Positions 7,452 through 9,465 of a DNA stretch of 9,465 bases are shown here, piece after piece; within the stretch, counting starts at the first letter, position 1, and the number at the start of each line of letters is the position of its first letter. The translations under genes were made by a program, and so were the position numbers. Origin of the DNA: JBOGHU01 sp050742255 (GTDB lineage Bacteria > Actinomycetota > Acidimicrobiia > Acidimicrobiales > CADCSY01); NCBI GenBank assembly GCA_050742255.1, contig JBOGHU010000012.1, forward strand, positions 1 through 9,465, given 5' to 3'. The notes under the pieces were generated by a model. It was not told the DNA's origin. It did no database searches and worked only from the letters and a program-made list of their open reading frames with translations.

Positions 7452-7472
7452 GGTGACGTGGGTCACCGTGAC
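7452..7472. promoter_or_regulatory. Dyad-symmetric site, possible operator upstream of the MauE-like gene
   Basis: GGTGAC at 7452-7457 and GTCACC at 7462-7467 form an inverted repeat with a four-base centre. GTCAC at 7462-7466 also pairs with GTGAC at 7468-7472 around one base. The overlapping dyads lie about 95 bases upstream of the MauE-like start, a suitable place for a dimeric regulator. No regulator gene is adjacent, so this is only a candidate. Confidence 0.25.
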
Positions 7473-7563
7473 GACCCCGATGGCCAGTGCGTCCTCCGGA
7501 AGAAACGAACTGGAGCTCGAGACCGGCGACGCCATGAAGGTCCTCTGCGAGGTCAGCTGAGGC

Positions 7564-8010
7564 ATGGCTCGTCGGCTCCTCGGTCTCCTGCTCCTCGCCA
7601 TGGCCATCGGCCAGCTCAGCGACCTGGGCGGCTTCGTCGGGATCCTCGAGACCTATCGGCTCGGTGGGGGCATCACCGCGGCGGTGCTCGCCCCAGCTCT
7701 GGTGGCTGGCGAGCTCCTCGCCGGGATCGGCCTGCTCCGGTCACGCACCGGTCACCGTCCGGCGACGATGGCGGTGGCGGTGGGGGCCACGTGGACGGTG
7801 CTCGCAGCCCTGGCCTTCGCTCGTGGGCTCGATCTCCCCAACTGCGGGTGCTTCGGCGTGCACGCCGGCCAGCCGTTGCGTTGGTGGGTGCTGGTCGAGG
7901 ACGCCCAGTTCATCGCCCTCGCCCTCTGGGTTCGGCACCGGGCGCTCGAGACGGGCTCGGCACACCACGTCGCCGAGGTGACGGAACGAACTCGAGAGAC
8001 CCTCTCATGA
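7564..8010 (+). CDS. MauE/DoxX-like small integral membrane protein
   Basis: The 148-residue protein has four predicted membrane helices at about residues 4-28, 36-58, 68-87 and 106-124 and a polar C-terminal tail. Between helices 3 and 4 lies LPNCGCFGVH with Cys94 and Cys96, the CxCFG signature of MauE-domain proteins. MauE in methylotrophs is needed for maturation of methylamine dehydrogenase, probably in disulfide handling at the membrane. Most actinobacterial relatives lie outside any mau cluster and have unknown function, often beside a thioredoxin-like partner; none is seen here. The ATG at 7564 keeps helix 1 complete. A GAGG at 7549-7552 is a plausible but distant ribosome site, and another GAGG abuts the ATG. 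The ATG at 7600 is an alternative that would cut helix 1. It is the only clearly intact gene in the right third. Family call good, function unknown. Confidence 0.8.
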   Translation: MARRLLGLLLLAMAIGQLSDLGGFVGILETYRLGGGITAAVLAPALVAGELLAGIGLLRSRTGHRPATMAVAVGATWTVLAALAFARGLDLPNCGCFGVHAGQPLRWWVLVEDAQFIALALWVRHRALETGSAHHVAEVTERTRETLS

Positions 8011-8088
8011 GGGCTTCTCCTGACCCGGAGCGTGGTGCCTCACGCCATCCCGGGCATGTCTGTCCCCCCACGTGGTAGTGAGTGAGGG

Positions 8089-8857
8089 GTGGAGGGCTTC
8101 GACCCGGCCACCTACGGCGAGCGCTTCGCGGGCGTCTACGACGACTGGTACACCGAGGTGTCCGACGTCGAGGGCACGGTAAAGGCGGTGGCCGCCCTGG
8201 CCGGTGGTGGGCCGGTGCTCGAGCTGGGCGTGGGAACCGGGCGCCTGGCCGTGCCTCTGGCCGACCGGGGGATGGAGGTGCACGGGCGTCACCGGCCATG
8301 GTGGAGCGGCTGCGGGCCAAGCCGGGCGGGGAGCGAGTGCACGTGGTGGTGGGCGACTTCGCCCAGGTGGGCGCGAAGGTACCCGGAGGCTTTGCCGTGG
8401 TCCTGGCGGCGTTCAACACGCTGTTCAACCTGGCCACCCCCACTCTCAGAGGAAGTGCTTCGCCCGCGTGGCGGCACAGCTGCGATCGGGCGGGTACTTC
8501 GCGGTGGAGGCGTTCGTGCCAGCCGAGGACGCCCCGCCCAGCGGGGTGGAGCCTGCTCGGATCGGGGTGGACGAGGTGGTGCTCTCGGCCTACCGGCACG
8601 ACGCCGGGGACCAGAGGGTGGAGGGCTCCCTGGTGTCGGTCACAGAAGGCGGCATCCGGTTGTGCCCGTGGCAGATCCGCTACGCCGCGCCGGCAGAGCT
8701 CGACGCCATGGCGGCCGACGCCGGCCTGGAGCTGGCGTGGCGCCGCTCCGGATGGCGTGACGAGCCGTTCTCCGAGGAGAGCTCCATGCACGTGAGCGCC
8801 TACCGCCGTCCAGACCTCGGGCGCGGGCCGCGCCGGGCAGGGATCGACGCCACCTGA
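8089..8857 (+). pseudogene. Class I SAM-dependent methyltransferase, broken by two frameshifts
   Basis: Three frames together give one continuous methyltransferase of about 256 codons, a normal length. From GTG at 8089 the first part reads EGFDPATYGERFAGVYDDWY, then motif I VLELGVGTGRLAVPLADRG at about residues 43-61 (SAM binding) and EVHG. Near 8284-8288 the frame shifts, continuing as ASPAMVERLRAKPGGERVHV, then VVGDFAQV and AFNTLFNL. At the CCCCC run 8437-8441 it shifts again, continuing as SQRKCFARVAAQLRSGGYFA, the block that normally follows, to the stop at 8855-8857. Each shift equals a net loss of one base modulo three. The first probably also removed the acidic residue that binds the SAM ribose: the expected G-(V/I)-D-A-S-P is reduced to G-A-S-P, compatible with a loss of about seven bases. 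Adding one C at the second site restores the frame. The substrate is unknown. It is a pseudogene unless the indels are sequencing errors. Confidence 0.75.
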
Positions 8858-8941
8858 CGCTGGGCAGGCGCTGGGACGACGAGGCTGTCCGGACTCCCTC
8901 CTGCGAGACCGTCCCAGTACTGGCCGAGGCGCGACCACGTC

Positions 8942-9194
8942 GTGATGGCGACGGTGCGTGCCTGCCGGGCCGTCTACGGCGAGCGGCTCCGGGGGCGTGG
9001 TCGTCTTCGGGTTCGTGGCCCGCAACCCCATGCGCCACGACTCGGACATCGACCAGCTCGCCGCCGCCTACCTGGTCAGGGCGCGGGCCCGCCGGCGGGT
9101 CCTGCAGGTGCTCATGGAGGAACGGGCACACTCCGATGTCGTGCGCGAGGCCCAGGAGCTGGTGGAGCTGGCACTGAAGTGCAGCTGGCACTGA
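8942..9194 (+). pseudogene. Remnant of an MNT/HEPN toxin-antitoxin module: nucleotidyltransferase start joined to HEPN fragment
   Basis: From GTG 8942 or ATG 8945 the frame reads MATVRACRAVYGERLRG. After a one-base surplus in GGGGG at 8991-8995 it continues as VVVFGFVARNPMRHDSDID (9000-9053 region). This is the pattern of minimal nucleotidyltransferases (helix, then V-x-x-FGSxARG, then DSDID), with the GS motif altered to GF. Instead of the rest of that domain, the same frame runs into AAYLVRARARRRVLQVLMEE and HSDVVREAQELVELALK. This resembles the first two helices of HEPN proteins, the usual partner toxin encoded next door. It ends at TGA 9192-9194 inside a tandem repeat, before the catalytic R-x4-6-H motif of HEPN RNases could appear. 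The simplest reading is a two-gene antitoxin-toxin locus collapsed by internal deletion and then frameshifted. Neither half can be functional as written. Family calls rest on short motifs. Confidence 0.55.
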
Positions 9195-9259
9195 AGCTGG
9201 CACTGAAGTGCAGCTGGCACTGAAGTGGAGCTGGCACTGAAGTGGAGCCGGCACTCGGC
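9165..9259 (+). repeat. Short tandem repeat array with 12-base core, derived from HEPN-like codons
   Basis: The core CTGGCACTGAAG occurs five times without mismatch, at 9168-9179, 9185-9196, 9197-9208, 9214-9225 and 9231-9242. A degenerate sixth copy begins at 9248. Start-to-start spacings are 17, 12, 17, 17 and 17 bases; the five-base spacers are TGCAG, none, TGCAG, TGGAG and TGGAG. The first copy is in frame in the HEPN-like fragment, where it encodes LALK. Since 17 is not a multiple of three, later copies are out of frame and bring the stop. Arms GCACT and AGTGC alternate along the array, so it can fold into small hairpins. The likely origin is slippage or unequal exchange. Confidence 0.85.
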
Positions 9260-9465
9260 ATGCCGGGAGCATCGGCGACTGCCTCGTCGGTGCACCTGTG
9301 GTTCGGCGAGGAGGCGACACCAACGATCGCCTTCGACTCAATCGACCTGGACAGCCTCAGATAGCGAGCGTTCGTACCAGCGGGTTGGTGAGCGCCGGGA
9401 CAGGTGGCTGGCGACACACCTCGGGTGCTCGATGGGAGGAAGCCATCACTACAGCCCCAGTCCCA
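9260..9465. other. Right-hand edge without a recognisable gene
   Basis: After the repeat array an ATG at 9260 opens a 34-codon plus-strand frame (MPGASATASSVHLWFGEEAT, then PTIAFDSIDLDSLR) ending in TAG at 9362-9364. Its second half looks mildly protein-like but has no family signature I recognise and no ribosome site, so it may be the tail of another decayed gene or chance. Positions 9365-9465 show nothing I can support. A plus-strand frame from GTG 9404 runs off the window but lacks any identifying motif. Confidence 0.4.

Larger units (their letters stand above)
7162..7563. other. Divergent intergenic region between the NMT1-like gene and the MauE-like gene
   Basis: This 402-base stretch separates two divergent genes and should hold promoters for both. 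It contains the Shine-Dalgarno and a candidate promoter for the minus-strand gene, a locally A/T-richer pocket near 7211-7238 and a dyad-symmetric site near 7452-7472. The part next to the MauE-like gene (7447-7560, plus strand) also reads as a 37-codon frame with strong G/C third-position bias, ending ELETGDAMKVLCEVS and a TGA three bases before the next ATG. It resembles a gene tail, but I cannot assign it to a family and do not call it a gene. Between about 7240 and 7440 I see nothing recognisable. Confidence 0.6.

Noticed and set aside
6628..7560. A 310-codon plus-strand frame opposite the NMT1-like gene.
   Set aside because: Most of it is antisense to the NMT1-like gene. Only the last 37 codons look coding-like and they are reported separately.
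6957..7607. A 216-codon minus-strand frame upstream of the NMT1-like gene.
   Set aside because: It overlaps the NMT1-like gene and the MauE-like start in other frames and shows only Arg/Ser/Pro-rich sequence without a family signature.
8007..8078. A 23-codon plus-strand frame overlapping the MauE-like stop as ATGA.
   Set aside because: Too short, no family signature, no sign of selection; the ATGA overlap is probably chance.
7910..9049. A 379-codon minus-strand frame spanning the methyltransferase region.
   Set aside because: No motif is recognisable, while the plus strand shows ordered methyltransferase motifs in three frames; the minus frame is a shadow.
9165..9259. The repeat array considered as a CRISPR or plasmid iteron array.
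   Set aside because: Units are 12-17 bases with spacers of five or zero bases and start inside a coding sequence. That does not fit CRISPR repeat-spacer structure, and no replication gene is near.

Overview
The window is GC-rich throughout, with codon third positions strongly biased to G/C and several GTG starts. Together with the gene families present, this suggests a high-GC actinobacterium, possibly near Acidimicrobiia. No rRNA or other phylogenetic marker is present, so that placement is an inference.

Layout. (1) Positions 1-528: the right-hand end of an IS630-family insertion sequence, carrying the C-terminal half of its DDE transposase; the left end lies outside the window. (2) Positions 602-6228, minus strand: a compact five-gene peptide/nickel-type (Opp/Dpp) ABC transporter operon. 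In transcription order it encodes a lipoprotein substrate-binding protein (4603-6228), permease B (3602-4561), permease C (2649-3605, overlapping B by ATGA), ATPase D (1614-2636) and ATPase F (602-1603). All five look intact. A GC-rich hairpin sits at the end of the binding-protein gene, before the permeases. (3) Positions 6259-7161, minus strand, directly upstream of the operon: an NMT1/ThiY-like periplasmic-binding-fold gene with a very strong Shine-Dalgarno but an in-frame TGA at codon 20. (4) Positions 7162-7563: a divergent intergenic region with a possible promoter, a dyad-symmetric site and a short coding-like stretch. (5) Positions 7564-8010, plus strand: an intact MauE/DoxX-type four-helix membrane protein. 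(6) Positions 8089-8857, plus strand: a class I SAM methyltransferase whose frame is broken twice. (7) Positions 8942-9259, plus strand: the remains of an MNT/HEPN (nucleotidyltransferase antitoxin/HEPN toxin) module. A nucleotidyltransferase start, frameshifted at a G-run, runs directly into HEPN-like sequence that ends in a tandem repeat built from the HEPN codons themselves. (8) Positions 9260-9465: no recognisable gene.

How it fits together. The left two thirds is a working oligopeptide/dipeptide importer: the lipoprotein captures substrate, B and C form the channel and D and F power it. An NMT1-like protein is probably co-transcribed at the front. The right third holds several broken genes (one nonsense codon, three frameshifts, one deletion-like fusion) and one intact membrane-protein gene. 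This looks like a decaying accessory region, although indels at homopolymers (CCCCC, GGGGG) leave sequencing or assembly error open. I see no CRISPR array, tRNA, rRNA or clear new multi-gene system. The least ordinary signals are the chimeric MNT/HEPN remnant with its codon-derived repeats and the TGA-interrupted NMT1-like gene.
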